64,000 nucleotides of DNA from Rapana venosa (Eukaryota > Mollusca > Gastropoda > Neogastropoda > Muricidae): positions 45,433,010 through 45,497,009 of the forward strand of contig CM054140.1 of the NCBI GenBank assembly GCA_028751875.1, read 5' to 3'. The stretch's first letter is position 1, and every line of letters begins with the position of its first letter. The position numbers and the translations under genes are program-made. Below the pieces are notes generated by a model. That model searched no databases. It was not told the origin of the DNA and saw nothing but the letters and a program-made list of their open reading frames with translations. Positions 1 to 10,313 of the stretch are shown here, in pieces.

Positions 1-54
<54 letters not shown>
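1..54. repeat. (AG)n microsatellite at window edge
   Basis: An almost pure AG dinucleotide run, cut by the window start. Confidence 0.97.
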
Positions 55-57
<3 letters not shown>

Positions 58-1129
58 AGATACAGGACACTACAGAAATACCATCACCTCGCTCCCATCT
101 CATTTCCGCGGTTGAACACAGTAATACAAAAAATTATGTTCAGTACCGATTGGTCATAGAGAAAGATATCTTAAAAAGGAAAAAAAAAACCCGTTTCATT
201 AAGATAGGTATCAGCCTCTTTTGGGAGTTATTGCTGCTCAGGGCAAGGGCATGAAGCAGCTGGGTTTATTTTTGTTTTCATTCACCTACCCATTACATTT
301 CTCTGGTTTCCAGTCACGATTTTTATAACTTTATAATTCTTAGCTTTTTTATATTTCTGTTTCCTTCTCATCAGTTTTCATACATTTCTATTTGTGGCTA
401 TGATGGGTGTTTTTTTTCTAGTATTCACATTTTTGTTTTTAGTGGAGGGGGGAGGGAGTTGTGTGTTTTTTCTGTTTTATTTTTTAGTTTTTATGCGCTA
501 TATGGCTTTCGTGGTCGGTATAGCTATAAATATGGAATGGAATTCTTATATGCGTTTTGTATGACAGTGAACGTACCTGCCTGGTTTTGGTTATGTTAGG
601 GTGTCTATTTTTATCTCAAAGTTTGCACTTTAAGATGTCATTAATTGTTAAAAACTAAAAGAAAAAGATTGGTTTGTGAAACAAATCTGTGGAAACAGAA
701 TTCTTGCATCTGTTTTAGGTTTTTAAAAAAGTCTTTCGAAGATTGTAAGTTATAGTTTTGATAGCCTGTAGTAGCTCTGCGCGTGTGTGTGAAGTCAAGT
801 CAAAGATTTTGCATTTGCTTGTGTGTGCGTGCGTGCGTGTGCTTGTGTTTCTTCGATTTTATGTCTATTCACACAAAATGATATTAGACAAGAGAGAGAG
901 AGAGGGACGGAGAGAGAAAGAGAGGTATGAATTGTAGGAAAGTAATGTAACAATGGAACTGTAGAACTATCTACATAACAATGTAGTCAACATCACGTAA
1001 AACAATGAAGAAAACTCTGAATCAAACTATTGAAAATCAACCACAACTGTTCTGAGATAAGAGACAGATGGACAAATGTCCATGCCTAGGAAAGGCAGTC
1101 TGTTGAATGACATCACATAATTATGCTAC
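55..1129. other. Unique AT-rich DNA, no gene seen
   Basis: No coding frame, tRNA-like box or named repeat is visible. It holds a short GT/GCGT run near 781-850 and a GA run at 890-925. The part just below 1130 may be the 3' untranslated end of the LINE remnant that follows on the minus strand. Confidence 0.6.
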
Positions 1130-1400
1130 AGGAGATTACTAATGGGACATTGCTTTAACGCCAACGCGATTTCGCGTAGCAATATAATACATTGTTGCTG
1201 AAAACCAGGAATGTCAGGAAGATGTTGTTTCAAAAACTGACATTCGAAAAGAATATGAATATTTGAGATTGTTTTGCCACACATGCAGTATACATTTCTA
1301 GCAAATTTTGCCCAGAATGCATTCAGTTTCAGTCTGTAAATAAGACAGATGATTTGTTCTTAGGTCCATTTGTGAATATCCAAAGTAGGAACGAAGAATT
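1130..1400 (-). pseudogene. LINE ORF2 C-terminus with CCHC knuckle (RNase H-type LINE)
   Basis: Reading the minus strand gives RLKLNAFWAKFARN, then a knuckle of the form C-x-C-G ... H-x4-C (CMCGKTISNIHILFEC) and a short tail ending at a stop near 1136. The same order and spacing occurs at 55300-55500 (RIKLNTF, then CLCGENISNTHMIFEC), so both are the C-terminus of one LINE clade. Upstream of the knuckle the frame breaks (a frameshift and a stop around 1340-1350), and recognisable similarity fades near 1400. Only the extreme 3' end is present, as expected for a 5'-truncated dead copy. It once contributed to reverse transcription and integration; it is non-functional now. Confidence 0.75.
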
Positions 1401-1454
1401 GATATGTCTGAGGTCTGAAAAAGATGAATTACAGAAAGACGTGCGTGTGTGTTT

Positions 1455-1738
1455 TATTTTATTTTATTCTTTTATATTTTTTTATATTTTATTCTTTTAT
1501 ATCGAGGATAACGAAATAAGCACTTATGTGCTTTTTTTTTACATCCAGTCCCCATGTGTATGTGGTTTTGTAAATTCTGTCATCTGTTCCCACTGGCACA
1601 CAAATGGCCTACTCTTCCGAAAAGCGGAACAGGATTTAACGTGTGAGCAAGATGTTCTGCGTGCGTTCGCACACGGGACCTCGGTTTATAGTCTCATCCG
1701 AAGGACTTTTGGGGAGAGTGGAGTCTGGACTGTGTCAG
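1455..1738 (-). mobile_element. Family B SINE, 5' part lost into GT array
   Basis: Minus-strand copy of the commonest SINE in the window. It has the core that reads (in sense) GATGAGACTATAAACCGAGG, the segment TTGTGTGCCGGTGGGAACAG, the end motif GGATGTAAAAAAAAGCAC and an AT-rich tail ending ATCCTCGATATAAAAG. The tRNA-like head is missing. On that side the element stops near 1738, where a (GT)n array begins. Confidence 0.9.
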
Positions 1739-1750
1739 TGTGTGTGTGTG

Positions 1751-1785
<35 letters not shown>

Positions 1786-1880
1786 GTGTGTGTGTGTTTG
1801 TGTGTGTGTGTGCGTGCGTGCGCGCGTGCGTACGTGCGTGCGTGCATGCGTGCTTGCGTGAGTGCTTGCGTACTTCGCGC
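1739..1880. repeat. (GT)n / (CGTG)n microsatellite
   Basis: GT dinucleotides grading into a GTGC tetranucleotide run. It abuts the truncated family B SINE with no unique spacer. Confidence 0.97.
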
Positions 1881-2219
1881 GTGTGTTATAAGTTCCTGGC
1901 CCGTTTTCAAGCTATTTTTTCCTTAATCAAATTGTCTGTTACTTCGTCTGTCTGCTGCGTAAGAATGGGTAACAGGGAGACGTCACAAAAAAACAACCCA
2001 AACACAAAACCTTGATAAAAACCAATGCGTGCGCGTGAACAGAACCCCTGATATGAACCAACGTGTGCATGTTTGTTGCAGGTTAACATCCCCTGGGCGA
2101 CCAACTGAGGGTGTGGGTGACATTCATTGTCGAGGGGAAACTTGCCCGGAGGTGTTTGACAGCACGGTGAGTCGTTAGCCATGTTGGTTGTAGCTGAGGG
2201 TCGTCACTTCTTCGTGTTT
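1881..2219. other. Unique DNA, nothing recognised
   Basis: No gene, SINE box or tandem unit is seen in this stretch of about 340 bp. Confidence 0.5.
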
Positions 2220-2517
2220 TTCCTTTTCCTTTCTTTGCTTGTTTGTTTGTTTGTTTGTTTGTTTGTTTCTTCTTTCTTTCTTTCTCTCTTTCTTTCTTTG
2301 TTTTTGTTTTTCTGTCTTTCTTTTTTTTTCTTGACTGTCTGTCTGTCTTTTTTCTTTTCTTTCTTTCTGTCTGTCGTCTTTTCCTTTCTTTTATTGTCTG
2401 TCTGCCTGTGTCTGTCTCTATATCTGTCTTTCTTTCTTTTTGTCTGTCTTTTCTTTTCTTTCTTTCTTTCTTTCTATCTGTCTTTAATTCTTCTTTCTTT
2501 CTGTTTGTCTGTCTGTC

Positions 2518-2594
<77 letters not shown>

Positions 2595-2761
2595 GTCTTT
2601 CTCTCTTTCTTTCTTTTCTGTCTTTCGTCTTTTCCTTCCTTCACTTCCCTCTATCCTTCCTTCCTTCCTTTCTTTCTTTCTGCTTGTCTGCCTGTGTCGG
2701 TCTGTCTGCTTGTCTTTCTGTCTGTCTGTCTGTGTCTGTCTTTCTTCTTCTTTCTTTCTCT

Positions 2762-2832
<71 letters not shown>

Positions 2833-3060
2833 CTGTCCGTCTTTGTTTGCTTGTTTCTTTCTGTCTTTCTTACTGTCTTTCTTACTGTCTTTCTTTATCT
2901 CATTGATTGCGTAAATGATTGATTCGTTTTTGTTGTTAGGTTTGATTGTTTCTTTTCTTTTCCTTCTTTTTTCCTTGTATATTTTCTTTGTTTTCTGGCT
3001 GTTGTGTTTTCCTTTTTGTTCCTTTCTTTCGTGCTTCTCTGTGTTTGTTTCTTTCTGTGT
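2220..3060. repeat. Pyrimidine-strand tract: (TTTC)n, (TGTC)n, (CT)n
   Basis: About 840 bp almost free of A on the plus strand. Tetranucleotide TTTC/TGTC blocks alternate with pure CT runs (about 2521-2595 and 2760-2828). Open frames of up to 241 codons in all three frames read only Ser/Leu/Phe/Cys and are low-complexity artefacts. Confidence 0.95.
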
Positions 3061-3419
3061 GAGAAAATGTATCGAATGAACAAACAAACGAATGAACGAA
3101 GACCAGACAGGAAAAGAAGAAAGTCAGAAAGAAACAAAAAAGAGAGACAGAAATGATGGATGAAAGAAATCTGTGATAAGTTATTTTGTTTGTAACTCCT
3201 TTTGAAGTACTTGGAGACTCAAGACTCAAGAATCCTTTAATGCCTAACTAGAGAAATTACGAGTGGCATTTTAAAATGCCAATTACACAGCATGCATTAT
3301 CAAACAATGCGGATTAAGAAATAACACAATTCCCCAAAAGGGAGTACATAGAACATTCTCCAAAAGATAGTACTCTTGTTGGAAACCAGGCAAAATGGAA
3401 TAGAATCCTCTTTTTGAGA
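3061..3419. other. Unique DNA with an 18-bp perfect palindrome
   Basis: Mostly unclassified. Positions 3264-3281 are a perfect palindrome (TGGCATTTTAAAATGCCA). The wording around 3225-3260 (tracts like AATGCCTAACTAGAG) loosely resembles the B unit of the compound satellite at 31541 and 32021, which suggests an old dispersed repeat. Confidence 0.4.
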
Positions 3420-3451
3420 GGAAGGGAGGGAGATAGAGGGAGAGGGGGAGG

Positions 3452-3529
<78 letters not shown>

Positions 3530-3595
3530 GATACGATAATATAATCTGAGGGTAATAAAATAAGTAAAAGACTTTTTTTTACATCCAGTTCTCAG

Positions 3596-3690
<95 letters not shown>
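3420..3690. repeat. Two (GA)n arrays
   Basis: Pure GA runs at about 3420-3525 and 3600-3690, separated by about 75 bp of AT-rich DNA. Confidence 0.97.
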
Positions 3691-3692
<2 letters not shown>

Positions 3693-4364
3693 GCTTATAA
3701 GAACAGTTGCACTACGTATTGAAGGTTGATTTTTTTTTTTAAGTCCAGATCTTAATTCTGACTTTTCCAAAACAAAAGTTCGAACATAAAATACATGATA
3801 AAAAAAACTACTTCCCCCCCCCCCCCCCCCCCCAAAAAAAAAAAAAAAAACCACCCAAAAAAACACCCACCAGAAACCACTATAAACCAATATATCAAAG
3901 CACTCCACAGTTTAATATGAACCGTGGTCTTAATGTTTTTAACCACGTATTTCCTAACTCGACTAGTTCTCCTTCTTTTCTTTTGAATGACAAGTACATT
4001 AGATGCAAGAAAGAAACTCTAAATCTTGATTATAAATCAAGTTTAAGTGGGGTTTTTGTCTTCAAGACTATAAATCTTGATTATACGACTGTATAGCTTA
4101 CATCCACGCAGACTTTGTCTTTCAAGGCTCTGCTGTAAATGTCTTCCTTACAAAGAAGACACACCGTTTTCTGATAGAGAGCTCTTGGGAGTGAAAATGT
4201 TTCAATGTAACTTGTCTGTTAAAACTTAGAGACTGGGTGTGTTCGCGTGTTCTTACAGATTATGAAGAGTTTTTAGGTGTGAGAGAGAGCGAGCTTTTTT
4301 TTTTTCTTTTATTGTTGATCTTCAGCATCGTTAAAGTCAGCAGATGTCTTTGCTGCTTATTCTC
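3691..4364. other. Unique DNA with a poly-C/poly-A junction
   Basis: A C homopolymer of about 20 runs straight into an A homopolymer around 3813-3850. The rest is unclassified AT-rich DNA with no gene seen. Confidence 0.6.
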
Positions 4365-4915
4365 CCCTCCCCCCACCACCCTTCTCTGTCTTTGTCTATG
4401 TCTCTGTTTGTCTGTCTGTCTCTGTCTCCCTCTGTCTCTGTCTCTGTCTGTCTGTCTCTCTACGTCTATCTCTCTGTCTCTTTCTATCTCTCTGTCTCTC
4501 TCTGTGACTCTGTCCCTGTCTGTCTGTCTCTCTGTGTCTGTCTCTCTCTCCTTCTGTCTATCTCCCTTTCTCCCTCTCTACTTCCCTCCTTCCGTCTGTA
4601 TCTGTCTATCTGTTACACACACACACACTCTCTCTCTCTCTCTCTCTCTCCCCTCTCTCCCCTCCCTCCCTCCCTCCCTGTTTGCCTGTCTGCCTACTGT
4701 CTGTCTGTCTGCCTTCTCTCTCTCTATCTGTCTGTCTGTCTCTGTCTCCCCTCTTTCCCTCTCTCTGTCTTGTACCTGTTTGTCTGTCTCTCTGTCTGTC
4801 TATCTATCTGTGTCTCTGCCTGCCTGCCTGCCTGTCTCTCTCTCTCTTGCCCTCTCCTTCTCTCTCCCCCCCCCCTTCCACCTGTCCCACTCCCTCTCCC
4901 TCTCCTTCGTGGTTT
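4365..4915. repeat. Pyrimidine-rich block, left arm of a Y/R pair
   Basis: About 550 bp of CT, CTGT, CTCC and CCT motifs on the plus strand with very few purines. The purine block at 5060-5690 carries the complementary composition, so the two can pair imperfectly. Confidence 0.92.
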
Positions 4916-5059
4916 CTCTGACACCCCGGGGATAGGGAAAGAGAATCGCCGGATATACATTAATTTTACAACTACACGGAGACACAGTCACAGACTCGGA
5001 CACTTACACTTACACGCGCCAGCACTCACGTAATACGAAATTGCACAAGATACACGCAG
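4916..5059. other. Unique spacer between pyrimidine and purine blocks
   Basis: About 145 bp of mixed sequence that would form the loop if the flanking blocks paired. Nothing is recognised in it. Confidence 0.6.
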
Positions 5060-5527
5060 GCGCTTCTAAGGAGTAAGACAGGAAAGGAAGGAAAGGAGAG
5101 GGAAGAGAGAGAGGGGGGGGAGAGAGGGGGGAGGGGGAGAGAGGGGGGAGGGGGAGAGGGGGAGAAAGAGAGGGGAAGAGGGAGAGGGAAGAGAGAGAGA
5201 GATGGATGGAAGGAGAAGAAAGAAGAGAGGGAGAGGGAAGAGAGATGGATGGAGGAGAAGAAGAGAGAGGGAGGGGAGAGGATGGATGGGGGGGGGGGGG
5301 GGAAGAAAGAGAGAGGGAGGGAAGAGAGATGGATGGATGGAGGGAGGAAGAGGAAGAGAGAGAGAGAGGGGGGGGGAGAGAGAGCTAGATGGAGGGAGGG
5401 AGAAGGAAGAGAGAGAGAGAGGGGGGGGGGGAAGAGAGATAAATGGAGGGAGGGAGAAGGAAGAGAGAGAAAACAGAGAGAGAGATGGAGGGAGAAGAAA
5501 GAGATAGGGAAGAGAGATAGAGTGGAG

Positions 5528-5568
<41 letters not shown>

Positions 5569-5690
5569 GGAGGGAGAGAGGAGAGAGAGAGAGAGAGGGG
5601 GAGGGAGGGAGGGAGGAGGGATGAAGAAGGAGAGAGGGGAGAGAGACACAGAGAGAGACAGACAGACAGACAGACAGATAGCTCGTTTTA
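5060..5690. repeat. Purine-rich block, right arm of a Y/R pair
   Basis: GA, GGA and GATG motifs with several G homopolymers (for example near 5288-5302). Locally repeated phrases such as GAGATGGATGGA show that part of it grew by duplication of 50-100 bp segments. Confidence 0.92.
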
Positions 5691-5819
5691 AATTACGGCA
5701 TCTTTCCACGTTCACCAGCATACCCGTATCATTCATGACTGAAGATGAGGCCGTTTCTTCCCTGTCTCTGACAGATTTATGGCAGAAAGAAGAAAACTGA
5801 TTGCTTCAAGCAGCAGCCA

Positions 5820-5840
5820 CACACACATTACAACACACAC

Positions 5841-5924
<84 letters not shown>
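5820..5924. repeat. (CA)n microsatellite
   Basis: A nearly pure CA run. The His/Thr and Cys/Val open frames over it are artefacts. Confidence 0.97.
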
Positions 5925-5928
<4 letters not shown>

Positions 5929-6162
5929 CAGTGTAAGTCTTTATGGATTTCACGTGTAAGCTAGCCAGCATAACGTAGCAGATCGTGATGGCCAGGACAA
6001 CGAACTCTGGAAGAGGATAGCGATTCAGTAACACTCAGGGTTACAGGGAGGGCACTCAGCTGTTTTTTTCGTCTTTCGTTCGGGTGGTGGTTTGGTTTTT
6101 TTCTTCTTTTCGTTTGCAGCATTAAAATAGCCGTATCAAGAAAGTTTGCTGCAAAAAGTAAG

Positions 6163-6372
6163 GTTTTGTGATGGTGATGATAACGATGACGATGATGTTG
6201 ATGATGATGATGATAGTGATGATGGTGGTGGTGGTGGTGGTGGTGGTGGTGGTGGTGGTGGTGGTGGTGTGGTGATGATGATGATGGTGGTGGTGGTGGT
6301 GGTGGTGGTGTGAGATGATGATGATGATGATGATGATGGTGATGATGACGATGACGATGACGATGATGATAG
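6163..6372. repeat. (GAT)n / (GGT)n trinucleotide array
   Basis: Alternating blocks of GAT and GGT units, which read poly-His or poly-Ile on the minus strand. Confidence 0.95.
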
Positions 6373-6425
6373 TAATAATACATGGCATTTTCATAGCGCT
6401 GAATCTTTTAAACAAACGAAGCAAG
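6373..6425 (+). repeat. Family T dispersed tail repeat (diverged)
   Basis: A diverged copy of a short dispersed motif of the form ATGGAATTTATATAGCGC ... CAAAGCG found at eight or more places here. In this copy it reads ATGGCATTTTCATAGCGC. It follows a trinucleotide array, as other copies do. It probably represents the 3' end of a SINE or LINE. Confidence 0.5.
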
Positions 6426-6489
6426 CGTTAGCATTCAAATCATCGATCCTGCGTATGCAGCCGTTCACAAATAAAATCAACAGATTTTA

Positions 6490-6871
<382 letters not shown>

Positions 6872-7132
6872 GACCCGAAAAGATTATTCCAAATTTTCTA
6901 TTCTGAAAGAATTAACTTTGTTTAAACTTTTTTTTTCTTGAATGAAGGAACCTGCGTAACCAGTACCTTGACATTCTTGAACAAAGACACGAGACCATAA
7001 ACCACTTCAATTTGTTTCAAGTTTTAGAAGGTGTGTAAACTGTTCCCATATTTCTCAGTTTCATTTTATTTGTGGTGAAATATAACCTCGCGTCCATAAC
7101 AGTTCGCTCTTGCCAACATTAGAGATAACGAT

Positions 7133-7434
7133 TAAAGGTGAAAGGTAAAAGTGTCCCATAACCTATGTGGTCGTAGGGTAGCGAGGCGTCAGAGACCTCA
7201 ACTTCTCAAGGGGCCAGCATATTGAGGGCGGCGCCCATCTCCTCTCCCTCGCTGCTTTACCTTCCCTGACCCTAAAGAGGGTAGGTACCCATTTACAGCT
7301 GGGTGAACTGGGGGACTGTAGTGATGCCAAGGCGCACACACGGTCACCCATTCATTTGATAACCACGCTCGGCGTTGCTTGACGTTGGCTTGGGGGACAG
7401 CGAGTGCTCTGACCACTGAGCTAACCCATTCCCA
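7133..7434 (-). mobile_element. Family A SINE (chimeric tRNA/5S), near full length
   Basis: Minus-strand copy. In sense it runs: a tRNA-like start with TAGCTCAGTGGT (A box), then the 5S-like stretch ending GGGTGACCG, then the shared domain TTCACCCAGCTGTAAATGGG, then the body ending at a CCTTT-type tail. It is flanked by a 10-bp target-site duplication with one mismatch: AGATAACGAT at 7123-7132 and AGATAATGAT at 7435-7444. The 5S segment is more diverged than in the copies at 10006 and 63648. Confidence 0.92.
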
Positions 7435-7444
7435 AGATAATGAT

Positions 7445-8030
7445 ACTTTTGATAAAGTGACGACGGCTGTTCTGAATACAAATAATGCCTGCAGTGTGAT
7501 GGTAAGCAGTCTTGTCTCCTGTAAAACTTGGATCAGCTCTTGAATAAACTCAGAGACAAGCGACGTATAAACTTCCTCCATACTTTCCATTTCATCTGCT
7601 TAGTATAGAGACCGTTCCTTGAATATTTAGATTCCTATTTGTTTTCCAGCGGTTTGATGCATTTCACATTTCAGCGATTACAGTAAGTCATTATGGAAAA
7701 AATATGAGGAAGTTGTTTATGCTAAGGAGAAGGGATATATACCAAACTTTGCTGAGCTTGAACTGTTGCTATTGCTGCTGCTGTTGTTGTTGTTGCTGTT
7801 ATGTTGCTGTTGGGCGTTCCACAGCTTAGGATCATAGGGATCACCCAAGAATATGCACGCTGTCACACTCATCACACCTGACTATTGCAGTGAGACCCTA
7901 AGTACAAAAAGCATGAGACGTTTGCGTGCCTAACCATTTCCAAATGCCTCGCCATACATACAGGCAGCCGTACTCCCGTTTCAGAGGATTTTTCTGCCTT
8001 GATGCAGAGTACAGGTTGTTATGCTAGGAG
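7445..8030. other. Unique DNA with short (GCT/GTT)n
   Basis: A CTG/GTT trinucleotide run lies near 7764-7812. No gene or other element is recognised. Confidence 0.55.
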
Positions 8031-8169
8031 TGTGGATCAGTGGTCTAGAGGTAACGCGCCCGTCTAGAATGCGAAAAATCCGGGTCGGAAGTGTGCGGTG
8101 GTTCGAATCCCGTTTGGGCCCGAAACTTTTCCCCCATCCATTAGACCATGAGTGGTGGTCTGGGCGCTA

Positions 8170-8200
<31 letters not shown>

Positions 8201-8451
8201 CGTGCGTTACAAAAAATTATTCAGCGCACGTAAAAGAACCCACGGCAACAAGAGAATTGTCCCTGGCAAAATTCTTAGAGAAAAGCCACTTTGATAGGGA
8301 AACAAATACAGTTGCAGACAAAAAAAATTTTTTAAAAGGGGGGTGGCGCTGCTCTTGTGGCGACGCGCTCTTCCCCGGGGAGAGCAGCCCGAATTTCACG
8401 CAGAGAAATCGCGTGACTTAAAGTGGTATACATAAAATGAAAGAAATGAAA
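8031..8451 (+). mobile_element. Family C SINE, near full length
   Basis: The tRNA-like head has AGTGGTCTAGAGGTAACGCG in the A-box region and a perfect B box (GGTTCGAATCC). The central domain GGATGAGACGATAAACCGAG is shared with family B. The body reads AAAAGAACCCACGGCAACAA, then TGTCCCTGGCAAAATTCT, then GGTGGCGCTG and GAGAGCAGCCCGAATTTCAC, and ends in an AT-rich tail. I recognise this body as a widespread molluscan SINE type. RNA polymerase III would transcribe it from the internal A and B boxes. Confidence 0.9.
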
Positions 8452-8616
8452 TGCCACGGATGAAGACAATCTAAAATAAACATCTCAAAGCATAACACCA
8501 TTTTAATTTAAACCCTGGCACTTAGCTTACATCAATAATTGATGAAACTTTGGCGTAGGCCAAGCTGAGCTTGAATACAAGGTTTGTTGGGGGGTTGTTG
8601 CGCGTGCGTGTGTGTA

Positions 8617-8646
8617 TGTGTATGTATGTGTGTGAGAGAGAGAGAG

Positions 8647-8722
<76 letters not shown>

Positions 8723-8775
8723 AGACAAGACAGACAGACATACAGACAAACAAACAGAAAGAGACAGACAGAGTC
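8617..8775. repeat. (GT)n, (GA)n, (GACA)n compound microsatellite
   Basis: GT/GTAT then GA then GACA runs without spacers. Confidence 0.95.
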
Positions 8776-9225
8776 AAATACGCCAATAGAGCAACGACAG
8801 GAGCACACACATACACAGCACTTTTTTTTCAGTCAGGCAAAACTGCATGTTATGGGATGTCTGCTGATGAAAATCCGTCTCAGGTGGAAGATAAGACAGG
8901 GCTAAAAAGTCCCAAAATTGATCAACATGGTCCATCTTAAATTTTTTAAAAATTTATTATTAAAGCCCAAAGAACCCTTGCTTCTTTCAAATCGAATTTG
9001 CCTGATTTGTGAGGATACAAATAGCGAGGGGGACGACAGTGATACAGATATATATGGCCAAAGACGAGTTCGATGCTGATATGTATCGAGCTGTTGTATA
9101 GTGAGGTGGCGTTGAAGGGAGCTTAACTACCCAGACTTGTTGTCAGTATTGAATACTATGGATGGTTATTTTTGTGTGTCACTAAAAAAAAAAGGGTCGG
9201 GATTTTAAAAAATATTAATGAGGCT

Positions 9226-9228
<3 letters not shown>
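8776..9228. other. Unique DNA, nothing recognised
   Basis: No gene, SINE box or tandem unit was found. Confidence 0.5.
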
Positions 9229-9266
<38 letters not shown>

Positions 9267-9334
9267 TGTGTGTGTGTGTGTGAGGGGGATGAGATGGAGA
9301 GTGTGTGAAGAGAAGTGAATCTTGAATGGAGTGA

Positions 9335-9378
<44 letters not shown>

Positions 9379-9430
9379 AAAGGAAGTGAATCTTGAATCG
9401 TGTGTGTGTGTGTGTGTGCGAGTGTGTGTA
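9229..9430. repeat. Two (GT)n arrays with duplicated spacer
   Basis: GT runs at about 9229-9282, 9338-9376 and 9400-9428. The spacers share the phrase GAAGTGAATCTTGAAT, so array plus spacer has duplicated as a unit. Confidence 0.9.
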
Positions 9431-9487
9431 ATTTTAAATTTGTTAAATCTATTTGCGACTGGTTAGATGGGTATGTACAAGTTGTAC

Positions 9488-9635
9488 ACATGTGCAAACG
9501 CATGCAGAACATCTTGCGCACACGTTAAATCCTGTTCCGCTGTTCGAAAGAGTAAGCCATTGTGTGCCGGTGGGAACAGATGACAAAATTTAAAAAAAAA
9601 CACCTGCATACACACGCATTAAAAAAAAGTCATCT
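9488..9635 (+). mobile_element. Family B SINE, internal fragment
   Basis: Contains GTGCAAACGCATGCAGAACA through TTGTGTGCCGGTGGGAACAG to the poly-A-like stretch. Both the tRNA head and the usual end GGATGTAAAAAAGCAC are missing or eroded. Confidence 0.85.
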
Positions 9636-9782
9636 GAGCGCTTTGATTTGTTGCTTTACAAGATTCAGCGCTATATAAATTCCATACATTTTTATTATTT
9701 ATTAAGTTGAATAAGCGCTTTCTGATTTGTTCTCACAAGAGATAGCGCTACCTAAATTCCACGTATTATTCTTATTCTTATG
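9636..9782 (-). repeat. Two family T tail repeats in tandem
   Basis: Two minus-strand copies, at 9636-9702 and 9713-9782, each read GCGCTTT ... AGCGCTA ... AAATTCCA followed by an AT-rich trinucleotide run. The doubling suggests a local duplication. Confidence 0.7.
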
Positions 9783-9798
9783 TTAATAATAATACTAT

Positions 9799-9831
<33 letters not shown>

Positions 9832-10005
9832 GATGATGATTTTGCTGTTCTGGTACTGGCAGTCTTTAGCTTTAAACTATCATTGCCCACAGATTGTATG
9901 ATGGCTTTTTTTTATACACCATCTACACTGTTTACGAAAAATAAGCACTATTTTTCCCACAAATAATGTATGATTTAAAACAATTTTTTAACTGTAGATA
10001 CATGA

Positions 10006-10303
10006 CGGGGACGGGATAGCTTAGTGGTCGGAGCGCTCGCTTTCCCCCAGCCAAGTTAAGCAGCGTCGAGCGTGGTTACCAGTTGGATGGGTGACCGTTT
10101 GCGCGCCTTGGCTTCAGTACAGTTCCCCCAGTTCACCCAGCTGTATAAATGGGTACCTGCCTTCTTTAGGGTCAGGGAAAGTAAAGCAGCGAGGGAGAGG
10201 AGATGGGCGCCGCCCTCAATATGCTGGCCCTAGAGAAGTGAGGTCTCTGACGCCTCGCTCCCCTACGACCTTATAGGTTATGGGACTCCTTTACCTTTTA
10301 CCT
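10006..10303 (+). mobile_element. Family A SINE (chimeric tRNA/5S), intact with TSD
   Basis: Best-defined copy together with 63648-63957. Head 10007-10050: GGGATAGCTTAGTGGTCGGA and GCGCTCGCTTTC, matching the 5' half of a tRNA (A box near 10017-10027, then a tRNA-Ala-like D arm and anticodon stem). Segment 10053-10097 matches the 5S rRNA internal promoter: AAGTTAAGCAGCGTCGAGC, then TTGGATGGGTGACC. The body carries TTCACCCAGCTGTATAAATG and GATGGGCGCCGCCCTCAATA and ends in CCTTTTACCT. The 10-bp target-site duplication AGATACATGA lies at 9996-10005 and 10304-10313, so this is a clean retroposition. It lacks a tRNA B box; polymerase III could instead use the 5S boxes (inference). Confidence 0.95.
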
Positions 10304-10313
10304 AGATACATGA

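Noticed and set aside
1364..1440. Apparent plus-strand exon (acceptor TTTGTTCTTAG, coiled-coil-like reading NEELICLRSEKDELQKD, donor GACGTGCGT).
   Set aside because: The minus strand here is at least partly the decayed LINE C-terminus matching 55260-55400, so the plus-strand reading overlaps antisense transposon sequence. The splice-like sites are probably coincidental.
2181..2914. Ser/Leu/Phe-rich frames of up to 241 codons resembling membrane proteins.
   Set aside because: Direct translation of CT, TTTC and TGTC microsatellites. The same applies at 4237, 5026, 49235, 51874, 55842 and 60256.
10053..10097. Possible 5S rRNA gene fragment or 5S gene.
   Set aside because: Only the internal promoter part is present, always joined to the same tRNA-like head and body in five places, so it is a SINE module.
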